DNA from: an uncultured Bacteroidota bacterium
GTDB lineage: Bacteria; Bacteroidota; Bacteroidia; Flavobacteriales; Flavobacteriaceae
NCBI GenBank assembly: GCA_902610105.1
Contig: CACLUN010000003.1
Location: 1 to 30,607, forward strand
Length of the DNA: 30,607 bases
Direction: 5' to 3'
The stretch's first letter is position 1. The number at the start of each line of letters is the position of its first letter. Both the position numbers and the translations under genes were made by a program. Under the pieces are notes generated by a model. It was not told the origin of the DNA, ran no database searches, and saw nothing but the letters and a program-made list of their open reading frames with translations. Shown here one piece after another: positions 16,082-25,214 of the stretch.

Positions 16082-17212
16082 TCATTTAAGATTTACTAAA
16101 AATAAATCAGATGCAATTCCATCTGCCAAAAATCTCCCGGAATTTGTAGTGAGATAAATATTATCCTTGATTTTTACATTTTTTTGATCAATGTGCTTCT
16201 GAATTTTATCCAAAAAATAGTTTCTGAAATTTAAGTTAAAATTAGATTCAATATATTCGGGTGAAATACCCCAAATTGTTCTCAAACCGGTCATTATATA
16301 TTCATTATAATGATCAATTTTTGTTAGTTTTTCTTTCTTAAAGTAAGACATTCCTTTATTTATATGGTCAATGTATTTTTTATTATTATAAATATTCCAA
16401 CTTCTAAAATTTCCGTCAAAACTATGAGCTGATGGTCCAATTCCAATATATTTTTTTCTTAGCCAGTATGCTGAATTATTTTGTGAAAAGAAATCTTTTT
16501 TTGCAAAACTGCATACTTCATAATTAATAAATCTGCTTTTAGTTAATCTTTCATTTATTAATTTGAATTGATCATAAACTAATTGTTCATCAGGCATTTC
16601 AATTATAGATTTTTTTACGAATGATTGTAAAGCTGTTTTAGGCTCAATAGTTAAGGCATAAGCAGATATGTGATTTAAATCAAAGTTTTGAATTATATCT
16701 AAATTATAATTGCATGACTCTAAAGTAGATTCTGGTAAACCATATAAAAGATCAATTGAAATATTATGGAAATATTTTCTTGCCATTTCTACAGATTTTA
16801 TAGCTTTTTTTGAGTCATGAGCTCTATTCATAGATTTTAATTCCTTATCTATGAAAGACTGTACCCCTATGCTTATTCTATTAACAACTGAATTTGACAA
16901 ACTAGCTATCTTAGTTTCTGTTATATCATCAGGATTTGCTTCAATTGTTATTTCAATATTATTCTCGACATCAAACTTTTTGAGAATATTTTCAATAATT
17001 ATATTTAATTCTTTCTCAGATAAAAGAGTTGGTGTTCCACCACCAAAGTATATTGTTGAAATTTTATCTTTAAACTCTAATGCCTTTTGATTGATTTCTT
17101 TATTAATTGCATCTAAAACTTTGTCTCTGTTCTTTTGAGAAGTTGAAAAATGAAAATTACAGTAATGACATGACTGTTTACAAAATGGAATATGTAAATA
17201 TAATCCTGTCAA
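16082..17212 (-). CDS. hemW: HemW-like radical SAM heme chaperone
   Basis: 376 aa. The N-terminus MTGLYLHIPFCKQSCHYCNF holds the radical-SAM cluster motif Cys11-x3-Cys15-x2-Cys18, with Phe20 where HemN has a fourth Cys; this is the feature separating HemW from coproporphyrinogen dehydrogenase. GGGTPTLL (57-64) is the SAM-binding segment, and the C-terminal HemN_C-type region (YIMTGLRTIWGISPEY) is present. HemW binds heme and a 4Fe-4S cluster and delivers heme to respiratory enzymes. The start codon is TTG at 17212: an in-frame stop lies two codons upstream and the family N-terminus aligns exactly from it. It begins 3 bases after the ruvC stop. Confidence 0.92.
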   Translation of the reverse strand: MTGLYLHIPFCKQSCHYCNFHFSTSQKNRDKVLDAINKEINQKALEFKDKISTIYFGGGTPTLLSEKELNIIIENILKKFDVENNIEITIEANPDDITETKIASLSNSVVNRISIGVQSFIDKELKSMNRAHDSKKAIKSVEMARKYFHNISIDLLYGLPESTLESCNYNLDIIQNFDLNHISAYALTIEPKTALQSFVKKSIIEMPDEQLVYDQFKLINERLTKSRFINYEVCSFAKKDFFSQNNSAYWLRKKYIGIGPSAHSFDGNFRSWNIYNNKKYIDHINKGMSYFKKEKLTKIDHYNEYIMTGLRTIWGISPEYIESNFNLNFRNYFLDKIQKHIDQKNVKIKDNIYLTTNSGRFLADGIASDLFLVNLK

Positions 17213-17215
17213 AAA

Positions 17216-17770
17216 TTAGTTTATTTTTTTTGGATTGTTTTTTATATATGAATTCCACCCTGAATATTTTTTATCAATTGAAAGGCTCTCATAATTATAA
17301 AAGTGACATACAGCTGCAGCCAAGCCATCAGTTGAGTCTAAATTTTTAGGTAATTCTTTAATATTAAATACATTTTGTAACATTTTAGCAACTTGCTCCT
17401 TTGAAGCATTACCATTTCCGGTTATGGCCATTTTAATTTTCTTTGGAGAATATTCAGTAACTGGAATTTGTCGCGATAGACCCGCTGCCATAGCAACTCC
17501 CTGTGCTCTTCCTAACTTTAGCATAGATTGAACGTTTTTACCAAAAAAAGGAGCCTCAATAGAAATTTCATCTGGTTTATGTTTATCAATCAATTCGATT
17601 GTTTTTTCAAAAATTAGTTTTAATCTGACATAATGGTCTAATACTTTAACAAGCTTTAATTCATCCATTTCAACTAATTCCATTTTTTTACTTATAACTT
17701 TTATTAATCCAAAACCCATAATCGTTGTTCCTGGATCAATGCCTAAAATTATTTTTTCTATTTTTTTCAA
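17216..17770 (-). CDS. ruvC: Holliday junction endonuclease RuvC
   Basis: 184 aa, normal for RuvC. The acidic catalytic residues are visible: Asp12 in LGIDPGTT, Glu72 in SIEAPFF, and Asp145 and Asp148 in LDSTDGLAAAVCHF. RuvC cuts four-way DNA junctions made by RuvAB in recombination repair; it acts as a cytoplasmic dimer. The start codon is TTG at 17770, 2 bases after the upstream stop; no ATG fits, and the family N-terminus starts here. ruvA and ruvB are not in the window. Followed by hemW after 3 bases, a ruvC-hemW pairing known in Bacteroidota. Confidence 0.95.
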   Translation of the reverse strand: MKKIEKIILGIDPGTTIMGFGLIKVISKKMELVEMDELKLVKVLDHYVRLKLIFEKTIELIDKHKPDEISIEAPFFGKNVQSMLKLGRAQGVAMAAGLSRQIPVTEYSPKKIKMAITGNGNASKEQVAKMLQNVFNIKELPKNLDSTDGLAAAVCHFYNYESLSIDKKYSGWNSYIKNNPKKIN

Positions 17771-17772
17771 CC

Positions 17773-18243
17773 CTATTTTGATTTTACAATTATTGGTAAC
17801 TCAAATTTAGAATTAACTGAAATACCCAAATTTGTTTTAGTTGCAGGTAAAACTTTGGGTAATAAATCAACGGAACTATTTAATAAAACTTGAAAATTTG
17901 GAATGTTTTCAATAATGTTCTGTGGGATATTTTTTTTTGAAATCATAACTTTTCCTGAGCTATTAATAAGTAAAGAAATAGTTAAAGTATCGTTTATTGG
18001 TTTTTTTATAATTACTTGAGATAAATCTAGTTTTTCTATTATTTGATTTGACAAAAATGATTCAAAGCATTCTTTGATAAGATTAGAGTCATTAAAATCA
18101 TTACACTCTTTTACAGACGGAAATTCATCTAATTCATTCCAAGTAATTTTATCATCATTAGTTTTTATTAATTTATTATCTAATCTACTTTGACATGATG
18201 ACGCTAGTATTAAACTTATTAATATTATTTTTGTGATATTCAC
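17773..18243 (-). CDS. Lipoprotein with TonB C-terminal-like region
   Basis: 156 aa from a GTG start at 18243; an in-frame TGA directly precedes it and no in-frame ATG is available. The signal ends at Cys17 (LASSC), marking a lipoprotein. The C-terminal part (about 85-156) has the pattern of a TonB-type energy-transducer domain: ISLLINSSGKVMISK, then DLLPKVLPATKTNLGISVNS and KFELPIIV. It lacks a transmembrane anchor and Pro-rich linker, so it is not a working TonB. Similar small proteins often precede ruvC in flavobacteria. The role is unknown. It ends 2 bases before ruvC. Confidence 0.7.
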   Translation of the reverse strand: MNITKIILISLILASSCQSRLDNKLIKTNDDKITWNELDEFPSVKECNDFNDSNLIKECFESFLSNQIIEKLDLSQVIIKKPINDTLTISLLINSSGKVMISKKNIPQNIIENIPNFQVLLNSSVDLLPKVLPATKTNLGISVNSKFELPIIVKSK

Positions 18244-18277
18244 TCATTATGAAATTACAAAAATTGTATAAATTATT

Positions 18278-18778
18278 ATGTTTGATTTAATCCTCTTATT
18301 TATTGGAGTTATTTTGTGTATGGTTGGAATAGCTGGAAGTTTCATGCCCTTAATACCTGGGCCTTTGACATCGTGGTTTGGTATATTCGTTTTAAACTTG
18401 ACTAGTGCTGTTGATTTTAACTTATATTTTGTAATAATTACTCTGATTGTTGCAGTATTAATTTCTGCTTTTGATTATATAATCCCAATTGTTGGAGTCA
18501 AAAAACTAGGTGGTTCAAAAGGGGGTTTAATCGGTGCTTCAATTGGACTAGTTATTGGACTCATAATTTTAGGTCCCTTTGGGATACTTTTTGGGCCATT
18601 TCTAGGAGCAATCACAGGAGAAATGATAAATAAAAAGAATCTATTAGATGCCATAAAACCAGCTTTAGGTTCTTTGTTAGGAGTTCTGATTGGATCTGGA
18701 ATAAAGTTCTGCTTATCTTTAATTTATTTATTCTTTTATTTAAATATTTTTTGGAACTATAAGGATAATTTTTTCTAA
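18278..18778 (+). CDS. DUF456 family inner-membrane protein
   Basis: 166 aa, almost entirely hydrophobic, with about four to five membrane segments and Gly-rich helices. The LIPGPLTSWFGIFVLNL segment near residues 24-41 and the GGSKGGLIGASIGLVIGL and GPFGILFGPFLGAITGE segments are characteristic of DUF456. Function unknown; the Gly-zipper helices suggest tight helix packing in an oligomer. The gene stands alone on the plus strand between two minus-strand blocks. Its stop overlaps that of the convergent PpiD-like gene by 4 bases. Confidence 0.85.
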   Translation: MFDLILLFIGVILCMVGIAGSFMPLIPGPLTSWFGIFVLNLTSAVDFNLYFVIITLIVAVLISAFDYIIPIVGVKKLGGSKGGLIGASIGLVIGLIILGPFGILFGPFLGAITGEMINKKNLLDAIKPALGSLLGVLIGSGIKFCLSLIYLFFYLNIFWNYKDNFF

Positions 18779-20883
18779 TAGTAATCACTCCTATTATCAA
18801 CAATATCAGCAGATTTTTTTAAGCTCTGAACTATATTGAAATCAAGATTAGTTCTTAATTTACTTGTCAATTGATTTTCAAATGCTGAGTATGACTCTAT
18901 TACATCAGCATTATTTAAACTATTCAACTTGACCATATATACTCCAGTCTCTCCTTCAATCAAAAGAGAAGTTTCATCAACTTTAAGACTATATGTAACT
19001 CCTACTAATTTAGGTTCATAACCAGCCTGGGATACTACAGGTGTGATCTGATTTAAGGCTGATACGTTAATAATTTCCAAACTATTACTAGTTGATAATT
19101 CCTCTAGAGTTGTCAAATTTTTATTTTCACTGATAATAATTTTGGCTTTTTTCTGATTTTTTAAAATTGGTAATACCGTCAATGTAGCTAATTGAGTAGG
19201 CATCAGTCCTTTATCTTGTTTGTCATTAATCTGTACAATTACAAAACCTCCTTTAGACAAATCAAACCTCTTATAATCACCAACATTTGAATCTTCATTA
19301 AACAACCATTGAACCAATCTCCTTTGATTTTCCATGTTCGGAAGATCATGATCTAATTCTCCAATACTTTTTAAGGATTTAACTTCAAAACCTAAATCAT
19401 CAGCTGTTTTATTAATGTCCATACTTTTTCCAAGATCGATTTCAAACTTAGAAGCAATGTTAAATATGGAATCACTTGTTCTATCAGATGGAATATTTTT
19501 TAATCCTATTGTTCCAACTAAAACAACATCTTCTTTTGCTACAACCTTGATTATATGAAAACCAAAGTCAGTTTCGACTAAACCTATACTACCCAATCTA
19601 TTAGAAAAAACATAATCATTAAATGGCTTAACCATCATACCCTCTTGGAAAAAACCTAAATCTCCACCATTTGATTTGGATGGGCCATCAGAAAATTCTA
19701 AAGCATAAGTTGAAAAACTATCGGGTTTTGATCTGGCTAATTTTAGAATTCTACTAGCTTCACTTCTTGCCTCCAATTTATTCCTTGTAATTTCTGGAGA
19801 GGCACCTTGAGCACCTTGATATGAAACCAATATGTGGCTTGCCCTAACATTACCATTTCTTTTTTTATCAATCATTTTGGAGTACTTAAGAAACTCACCG
19901 TCTGAATATGGACCATAAGTTTTGTTATTATCCAGATTAAAAATCATTTGAGCATGATCGGAGCTGAAAAAACCTTTTGGTCTATATAAAGAATCATATG
20001 GAATATCTGAGTTTTCACTTAAAAATAATTCTAAATCAGAGGAAGTTAAAAAACCAGGAACAACTTCATTAAGCTTTGAAACTTGATTGTATTCTTCTCT
20101 TTGGTTTAAAAGATTTTCTAATCTCAATCTTAAATCATTTTCATCTTTTTTAGATGGGGACTCGTCAAAAATTACATAATCAATACTTCTTGTTGATTCT
20201 TGCTCGTAATCATCGGGGTTATCTTTGATATATTTAGTAATTTCAGAATTCTTTACTGAGATTAGTGAATCAGCTATAGAAGAATAAGGTATTTTAACAA
20301 ATGAAATATTGGCGGTTGTATTTGTTGTGGAATATTGCTTTTTTCCTTCAAAAAAAGTTGAATTTAATCCAGATGAAATCAAATTAAAATAGGTATTAGC
20401 TTTAATTTGATTATTAAATTGATTTTCTTGATTACTCCACTGAAAATAAGCATCGGGATTAATTTCTTTGAGCTCAGCTATAAAATTTGAGAACTTATTT
20501 ACATCAAATTGGCCAGCATCATCAATAAAACGCTCATCAGAGTTAAAACTAGGGCTTTGAGATAAAAAATATTCCAAGTGATCAGATGATGATCCGATTC
20601 CCAAACTATAAATCTCCTGATTTAGTAATTCCATTCTCAATGATTCATCCCATACTGTTGTCAAGGCTTGTAAATCATTAAAATTGTAGGATTTTTTTAA
20701 TATTTCTAATTGATTTCTGAAATCAGAGATTGAAAGCTCCTCACCATTTACTTTGCCTATTGGATCTTGAGATTGAAAACCACTACCATCAAATACACCT
20801 GCAATTACAAAAGCAAATAAAGCCATTCCAATTACAGCAATAAGAACGAATGAATTTTTTCTAAGATTACCTAAGACTGCCAT
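18775..20883 (-). CDS. PpiD/SurA-like peptidyl-prolyl cis-trans isomerase, membrane-anchored foldase
   Basis: 702 aa. One transmembrane anchor (11-31, in FVLIAVIGMALFAFVIAGVF) is followed by a SurA_N-like periplasmic chaperone region (GKVNGEELSISDFRNQLE) and a parvulin domain at about 346-455 (RASHILVSYQG, GGDLGFFQEGMM and FGFHIIKVV). A second, degenerate parvulin-like segment may follow. The layout matches PpiD, which helps folding of secreted and outer-membrane proteins at the periplasmic face of the inner membrane. In many Flavobacteriia this gene lies downstream of lptC, often with a CNNM/hemolysin-type transporter gene between them; no such gene is present here. A 73-base gap separates it from the small membrane protein gene upstream. 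Confidence 0.92.
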   Translation of the reverse strand: MAVLGNLRKNSFVLIAVIGMALFAFVIAGVFDGSGFQSQDPIGKVNGEELSISDFRNQLEILKKSYNFNDLQALTTVWDESLRMELLNQEIYSLGIGSSSDHLEYFLSQSPSFNSDERFIDDAGQFDVNKFSNFIAELKEINPDAYFQWSNQENQFNNQIKANTYFNLISSGLNSTFFEGKKQYSTTNTTANISFVKIPYSSIADSLISVKNSEITKYIKDNPDDYEQESTRSIDYVIFDESPSKKDENDLRLRLENLLNQREEYNQVSKLNEVVPGFLTSSDLELFLSENSDIPYDSLYRPKGFFSSDHAQMIFNLDNNKTYGPYSDGEFLKYSKMIDKKRNGNVRASHILVSYQGAQGASPEITRNKLEARSEASRILKLARSKPDSFSTYALEFSDGPSKSNGGDLGFFQEGMMVKPFNDYVFSNRLGSIGLVETDFGFHIIKVVAKEDVVLVGTIGLKNIPSDRTSDSIFNIASKFEIDLGKSMDINKTADDLGFEVKSLKSIGELDHDLPNMENQRRLVQWLFNEDSNVGDYKRFDLSKGGFVIVQINDKQDKGLMPTQLATLTVLPILKNQKKAKIIISENKNLTTLEELSTSNSLEIINVSALNQITPVVSQAGYEPKLVGVTYSLKVDETSLLIEGETGVYMVKLNSLNNADVIESYSAFENQLTSKLRTNLDFNIVQSLKKSADIVDNRSDYY

Positions 20884-20956
20884 ACTCTAAAATTGGGTAA
20901 CGAAAATACAAATATTAGTTAAAGAATCCATAACTAAATTTTATTAATCTTTTAGG

Positions 20957-21151
20957 CTATTGGTTCTTTTTATTTCTTTTATTAAACTTAACCCTGTAAT
21001 ATCTTCTAAACAAATACATTGAAAAAGATAATATTGAGAAAAATAATAGATGTAAATTTTCAATAACTGAGTCTTTAAAAAAGGTTAAATCAACTAAAAT
21101 TACTAAACCTATGACAAGGTATAAATACTCAGAAATTTTATAATACTTCAT
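20957..21151 (-). CDS. Small two-helix membrane protein, unknown function
   Basis: 64 aa with two predicted membrane segments (about 8-24, LYLVIGLVILVDL, and 32-48, LHLLFFSILSFSMYLF), then a strongly basic tail (RRYYRVKFNKRNKKNQ). Its ATG overlaps the lptC stop (TAATG), so translation is probably coupled. Small membrane proteins at this position, right after lptC, are common in Flavobacteriia. No function can be assigned. Confidence 0.75.
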   Translation of the reverse strand: MKYYKISEYLYLVIGLVILVDLTFFKDSVIENLHLLFFSILSFSMYLFRRYYRVKFNKRNKKNQ

Positions 21152-21681
21152 TAATTGTCTTCAAATAAGAAATTACCATTCAACTGACCGGTTTTTAATA
21201 ATTTAAATGATTTATCTGCGTCTAGTTTGGTAGCTCTAATATCATAATCATTTCCTGAAAAAACTATATTTTTTTCGGTAAATAACCATTCCTCATCAGG
21301 ATCCCAATAAATTTGAGGAGACGTAATAGATGATCCATCAGGTGATAAAATTTTAACATTACCTTTAAGACTAACCATTTTGGTCTGGTAATAAACAACT
21401 CCATAATCTGAGCTTACAATGGTTGAACCATTATATAAATCAAAGAACTCAATTTTCAATCCATTTGGAAACTCTGAGAATGGAAAAGGCTGGTTTGTGA
21501 AATCTATGTTTTTGGGGGACTCAAGAATTGCCATAACATTTGCTGAGTCAGAATATTTTAAAACAAAATTATTAGTAACGCCTGCAGGTATTTTACTTTT
21601 TTTATTTATTTCTAAAACGTCCTGAAAATTATTTTCACATGATAAAAAGGAAATGGCAATAATGCAAATAAAATTTTTCAA
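21151..21681 (-). CDS. lptC: LptC-like LPS export protein (lipoprotein)
   Basis: 176 aa from a TTG at 21681, which starts the lipoprotein signal MKNFICIIAISFLSC (Cys15) 4 bases after the preceding stop. A longer frame to 21717 also begins at TTG, overlaps the TPR gene by 32 bases and puts 12 residues before the signal, so it is less likely. The body has the LptC/OstA-like beta-jellyroll pattern: ESPKNIDFTNQPFPFSEFPN, SDYGVVYYQTKMVSLKGNV and WDPDEEWLFTEKNIVFSGND. LptC receives LPS from LptB2FG and passes it to LptA. Bacteroidota LptC proteins are frequently lipoproteins, as here. Confidence 0.85.
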   Translation of the reverse strand: MKNFICIIAISFLSCENNFQDVLEINKKSKIPAGVTNNFVLKYSDSANVMAILESPKNIDFTNQPFPFSEFPNGLKIEFFDLYNGSTIVSSDYGVVYYQTKMVSLKGNVKILSPDGSSITSPQIYWDPDEEWLFTEKNIVFSGNDYDIRATKLDADKSFKLLKTGQLNGNFLFEDN

Positions 21682-21685
21682 AATG

Positions 21686-23077
21686 CTATAATGAAGGAAC
21701 CGTAACTGATAATCCAATCCAGCACTTGAAAGATATTACAGCACCTGCATTACCTTCAGTAAAAATATCAGTTTTTGTCGGTGCTCTGCCTTCATAACTT
21801 TCTGCTGTTTTAATGGCGGTTCTTCTAATTGTTGGATCAACTGAAGCTGCTTTTCTAGCTTCCTTTGCTGCAAGCCAATAAACAGCTCTTTTATCAAACT
21901 GAGATGTTCCGCAATTATTAGCGCTGGAGGCATATAGATTAGAAATTAATAGATATGCTCTTCCCAATGATGGCTGAAATTCAAGGGCGGATCTAGCGTA
22001 ACTTCTGGACTTTGAAAACTGCTTTGTGTTTTTAAATTTTGTAGCAATCTTATATGAAATCCTAGCTTTTTTTATGTTATCAGTTTCTAAATCAATTGAC
22101 TCATTATAAAAGTTTAACGCTTCTTGAATATTACCCTTTTTATCGTTTAATAATCCTAAATAATATGCAGAGTTTGCAGAAGGGTTTAAATTGTGTAATA
22201 ATTCAACTAATTCAACAAACAAAGGGTCATCTGAGCAATCTTTACTGTCCATTCTGCTAGCTGCTCTGTTTAACCATACAGGGTTTGTCTTATTATCTTC
22301 AAGATTTTTTCTGTAAAGAGGTATTAAATTTTCACAAGTTGATTCCTTAGCAATAATTGCATTTAGATTTTTTAAGTAAGTTGTTGAAGCGGATGAATTT
22401 ATGCCAAATGCTCTTTTGTTGGATTTTTCTCTTGATGATAGATTCTCACCAGAGTCTTCTTTCTTTATTATCTTATCTAATTGCTTAGAGTAACCATCAA
22501 TTACCTCCTCAAACCTTTCTGATATTTCTTCATATTTTTCAAAAATTTGTTCCATGGAAACAGAGCCATCTTTGTATAATTGAAAATAAACTTTAAAATA
22601 ATTATACAAGGGTTTTGGATCATCAAAACTAGATCTATCTTGGGTGTATGCCATATTAAAAATATTATATATTTCTTGATTTGATGCTAACTTATAATCA
22701 ACCATCACCTGAGCCTTATTAGAAATTATTTCTCCAACTATCTTTCTTCCACGGTATTCAGGAAAATTAATAAGCCATTCATCATAGAGTTTTAATAAGT
22801 CTTGTTGATATTTTTCCGCATCTGCAACTCCTTCAACTCCTTTTTTCAAACTCTCTTTAATGAAGTTTTCAAGCATTCTCTTTCCATAAGTATAAATGGC
22901 TACATTTATTTGAGGACAATTTCTTCTTACTTGCATCCACGGCTCGTATGCAGAATCATAATTTTTTACCTTATAATATTCTGCAAATATTGACAAATTG
23001 GATAAACAATTATCAGAGGATTGTGATGAAATAAAGTTTACAAAAAAAAATGCCAGAACTAATAAAAGATATTTCAT
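21686..23077 (-). CDS. Exported TPR-repeat protein
   Basis: 463 aa with a signal peptide (1-18, NFISSQ). The C-terminal half holds TPR-like helical pairs, for example SAYYLGLLNDKKGNIQEALN and KNTKQFSKSRSYARSALEFQ. The N-terminal half is helical and Lys/Glu-rich. Cysteines in the mature part (such as NNCGTS and SFKCW) may form disulfides in the periplasm. Genes of this type lie between an outer-membrane barrel gene and lptC in many Flavobacteriia, suggesting an envelope-assembly role, but no function is known to me. It starts 10 bases after the barrel gene. Confidence 0.8.
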   Translation of the reverse strand: MKYLLLVLAFFFVNFISSQSSDNCLSNLSIFAEYYKVKNYDSAYEPWMQVRRNCPQINVAIYTYGKRMLENFIKESLKKGVEGVADAEKYQQDLLKLYDEWLINFPEYRGRKIVGEIISNKAQVMVDYKLASNQEIYNIFNMAYTQDRSSFDDPKPLYNYFKVYFQLYKDGSVSMEQIFEKYEEISERFEEVIDGYSKQLDKIIKKEDSGENLSSREKSNKRAFGINSSASTTYLKNLNAIIAKESTCENLIPLYRKNLEDNKTNPVWLNRAASRMDSKDCSDDPLFVELVELLHNLNPSANSAYYLGLLNDKKGNIQEALNFYNESIDLETDNIKKARISYKIATKFKNTKQFSKSRSYARSALEFQPSLGRAYLLISNLYASSANNCGTSQFDKRAVYWLAAKEARKAASVDPTIRRTAIKTAESYEGRAPTKTDIFTEGNAGAVISFKCWIGLSVTVPSL

Positions 23078-23087
23078 TAAAATTTAG

Positions 23088-24338
23088 TTAATTATACATA
23101 CTCCTAACAAACCACAAATCGTTTAAAGATACTCCCAGCTTAATACTGAAAAAATTTTCTTTTATCAAACTAGACTTGCTAGTTCCTCTTTGACCAAACT
23201 CAAAACCCAGGTTTGCACTTGATATACCAGCAAGAGGTATGCCAAAACCAAGATTAACCCCTATTTCATTAATTTGTTGGCCATTAACATACAACCCTCC
23301 ACTCATATACCTAACACCCGCTCTGTAGGTAACGGTATTAAAATAATTTGTAAATGAATCATACTTTGGTAGAAAAAAACCACCAACTGAATAAGTCTGT
23401 GACGATTTAAATTCAATATTATCCAATGACATTAATTGATTTTTAAAACCTCCAGAATCAGTCATCTTATAATTTATGCCTAAAAACCATTTTTTATCTT
23501 CACCTAATCCAAGTCCAAAACTCATACTTTTTGGAATTTTAATCTCTGTTTCTTTTAAACCCATTGACATTAAATCAATTTCTTGAGTATCTCCTCCAAA
23601 ATTTCCATTAGGATTAATAGTTTCAATCATTTGCCTGTTTTGTGAGGTATAATTTGCATCTGGCTGATATATAATACCTGTGTACATTGTGATTTTTTCT
23701 CTAAAGGTTTTTTGATAAACGGTTGAAAAGTTATAATCTAGACCACTCACAGATGATTCACTTGCCACATTTGTATATAACTCAATATTTTCTAAAATTT
23801 TGGTGTGATAATGATTTAAATTTCCAAAGGCATATGAGCTTGAAACTCCAAATCCCCAATTCTTAAATAACTCAAATCCTATAGAGACAAAAGCGTTACT
23901 TAAACCACCACTTCCTGTAAATCTATTCAGCTCAGGTGGAGTCTTAGATTTATCGTCATTTTCTAGAAGATAACCAACGGATGTTTGTGGTTTTATACCA
24001 AAGGAAAAAGATAACAGTTTAGTTGGTATCGCAACTGATATGTAATTGATTCCAGCTGCAGTAGATTTTTCTCTATCTAATTCTGTTTGATAACTGGTGT
24101 TTTTAAGCCCAACACCAACTGAATAGTTTACAAATTTTAATTTAGAAAGTGATGCAGCATTGTTCATGTTTTGATGAACACTATCATAATAAACAGTATT
24201 ACCTCCCATCATTTGGTTTTCAGTTGTAGCGGTAAAGTTTGTATCCCCAACGCCAAAATAGGAATATGGAGAATAACTAGATTTCTGTGAATATGAAAAT
24301 GATGAAATGAAAATAAGTAGAAGGAGTATTCTATACAT
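23088..24338 (-). CDS. Outer-membrane beta-barrel protein, unknown function
   Basis: 416 aa from the ATG at 24338, one base after the coaX stop. A TTG 18 bases upstream would overlap coaX and is less likely. Signal peptide residues 1-17 (SSFSYSQ) are followed by SSYSPYSYFGVGDTNF, alternating hydrophobic/polar strands, and Gly-rich turns throughout (LSFSFGIKPQTSVGYLLEN, SMSFGLGLGEDKKWFLGINY). This fits an outer-membrane barrel, possibly FadL/OmpP1-like in shape. In Flavobacteriia a protein of this type regularly follows coaX. Substrate unknown. Confidence 0.8.
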   Translation of the reverse strand: MYRILLLLIFISSFSYSQKSSYSPYSYFGVGDTNFTATTENQMMGGNTVYYDSVHQNMNNAASLSKLKFVNYSVGVGLKNTSYQTELDREKSTAAGINYISVAIPTKLLSFSFGIKPQTSVGYLLENDDKSKTPPELNRFTGSGGLSNAFVSIGFELFKNWGFGVSSSYAFGNLNHYHTKILENIELYTNVASESSVSGLDYNFSTVYQKTFREKITMYTGIIYQPDANYTSQNRQMIETINPNGNFGGDTQEIDLMSMGLKETEIKIPKSMSFGLGLGEDKKWFLGINYKMTDSGGFKNQLMSLDNIEFKSSQTYSVGGFFLPKYDSFTNYFNTVTYRAGVRYMSGGLYVNGQQINEIGVNLGFGIPLAGISSANLGFEFGQRGTSKSSLIKENFFSIKLGVSLNDLWFVRSMYN

Positions 24339-24339
24339 T

Positions 24340-25056
24340 TTACTTGTTGTATTCAATTAAATAATCTAGTCCTTTAAATATATAATTTGAATTTGTAAAT
24401 ATGGTGTTTTTTATTTTCCCTGACAAAAATTTTGAGTCTCCACCAGTGATTACAACAATTAAATTATCAAAAAGACTCTGATATTGCTTTATAAAGCCTT
24501 CAATTTCAAATTTTGCACCACCAATAACACCAATATCTAAAGATGTTTTGGTATCATCAGCAATCAGTTTTTTTGGATAATCAAGATTAGTGTCAAACAA
24601 ATTAAATGCATTCTTGGAGACAGACTTAATTCTCATATTTAGACCTGGTGAAATTCCACCTGGATTATAGATATTATCGCTTGATTTAATATCATATGTG
24701 ATGCAGGTTCCTAAATCAATAACTAAAACATTGTCATAAGGAAATTCTCTTTTGGCAGCGCACATCAAAGCAAGTCTATCATGTCCAACTTCGTTTATGT
24801 CATAATTCAAGATAAATGGTAGTTTAATCTTTTTATTAAATGAAAAAAAAACTGTTTTCTCTTTCAAAGTTTTAACTAAACTATCAGCAGGTTTAGAAAC
24901 ATTCGAAAGAGCTGAGAACGTGATATTATATTCACTAATTATATTTATCAAATCCAAAACTTCAAATTTTTTGAATTTAAATTCTTTGATTATTTTTTTC
25001 TTGTTTGAAATTGCAACTTTAGTCAGGCTGTTACCTATGTCAATGAGAAGATTCAT
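24340..25056 (-). CDS. coaX: Type III pantothenate kinase
   Basis: 238 aa, ASKHA-fold kinase. Motifs: the N-terminal phosphate-binding LLIDIGNSLTK with Asp6, the pantothenate-site GHDR (91-94), the second phosphate motif VIDLGTCITYD (Asp114), PGGISPGL, and the adenosine-binding VVITGGDS near residue 207. It phosphorylates pantothenate in the first step of CoA synthesis and needs a monovalent cation rather than being inhibited by CoA. First gene of a minus-strand operon with the barrel, TPR and lptC genes. It is divergent from tRNA-Phe across an 84-base gap. Confidence 0.93.
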   Translation of the reverse strand: MNLLIDIGNSLTKVAISNKKKIIKEFKFKKFEVLDLINIISEYNITFSALSNVSKPADSLVKTLKEKTVFFSFNKKIKLPFILNYDINEVGHDRLALMCAAKREFPYDNVLVIDLGTCITYDIKSSDNIYNPGGISPGLNMRIKSVSKNAFNLFDTNLDYPKKLIADDTKTSLDIGVIGGAKFEIEGFIKQYQSLFDNLIVVITGGDSKFLSGKIKNTIFTNSNYIFKGLDYLIEYNK

Positions 25057-25115
25057 AAAATTACTGTAAAATTAAACAAGTTTTTTTCAAACTTTACATT
25101 TATAGTTAAAACGTT

Positions 25116-25123
25116 TATATTTG
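25116..25123 (+). promoter_or_regulatory. Candidate -7 element for tRNA-Phe
   Basis: TATATTTG matches the Bacteroidota -7 consensus TAnnTTTG and lies 17 bases before the tRNA 5' end. No exact -33 TTG is visible at the expected distance; the area reads TTTAC. Confidence 0.4.
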
Positions 25124-25140
25124 TTTTGCAAAAATTCAAT

Positions 25141-25213
25141 GGTACCTTAGCTCAGTTGGTAGAGCAAAGGACTGAAAATCCTTGTGTCCGCAGTTCGATT
25201 CTGCGAGGTACCA
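25141..25213 (+). tRNA. tRNA-Phe (anticodon GAA)
   Basis: 73 bases fold into a complete cloverleaf: acceptor stem GGTACCT/AGGTACC (7 bp), D stem GCTC/GAGC with loop AGTTGGTA, anticodon stem AAGGA/TCCTT with loop CTGAAAA (anticodon GAA at 25174-25176), variable region GTGTC, T stem CGCAG/CTGCG with loop TTCGATT, and discriminator A at 25213. The following bases are CA, so the CCA end is not encoded and must be added enzymatically. Confidence 0.98.
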
Positions 25214-25214
25214 C

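Noticed and set aside
16082..17212. Coproporphyrinogen III dehydrogenase HemN
   Set aside because: The cluster motif has Phe where HemN has a fourth Cys, and the short N-terminus fits HemW.
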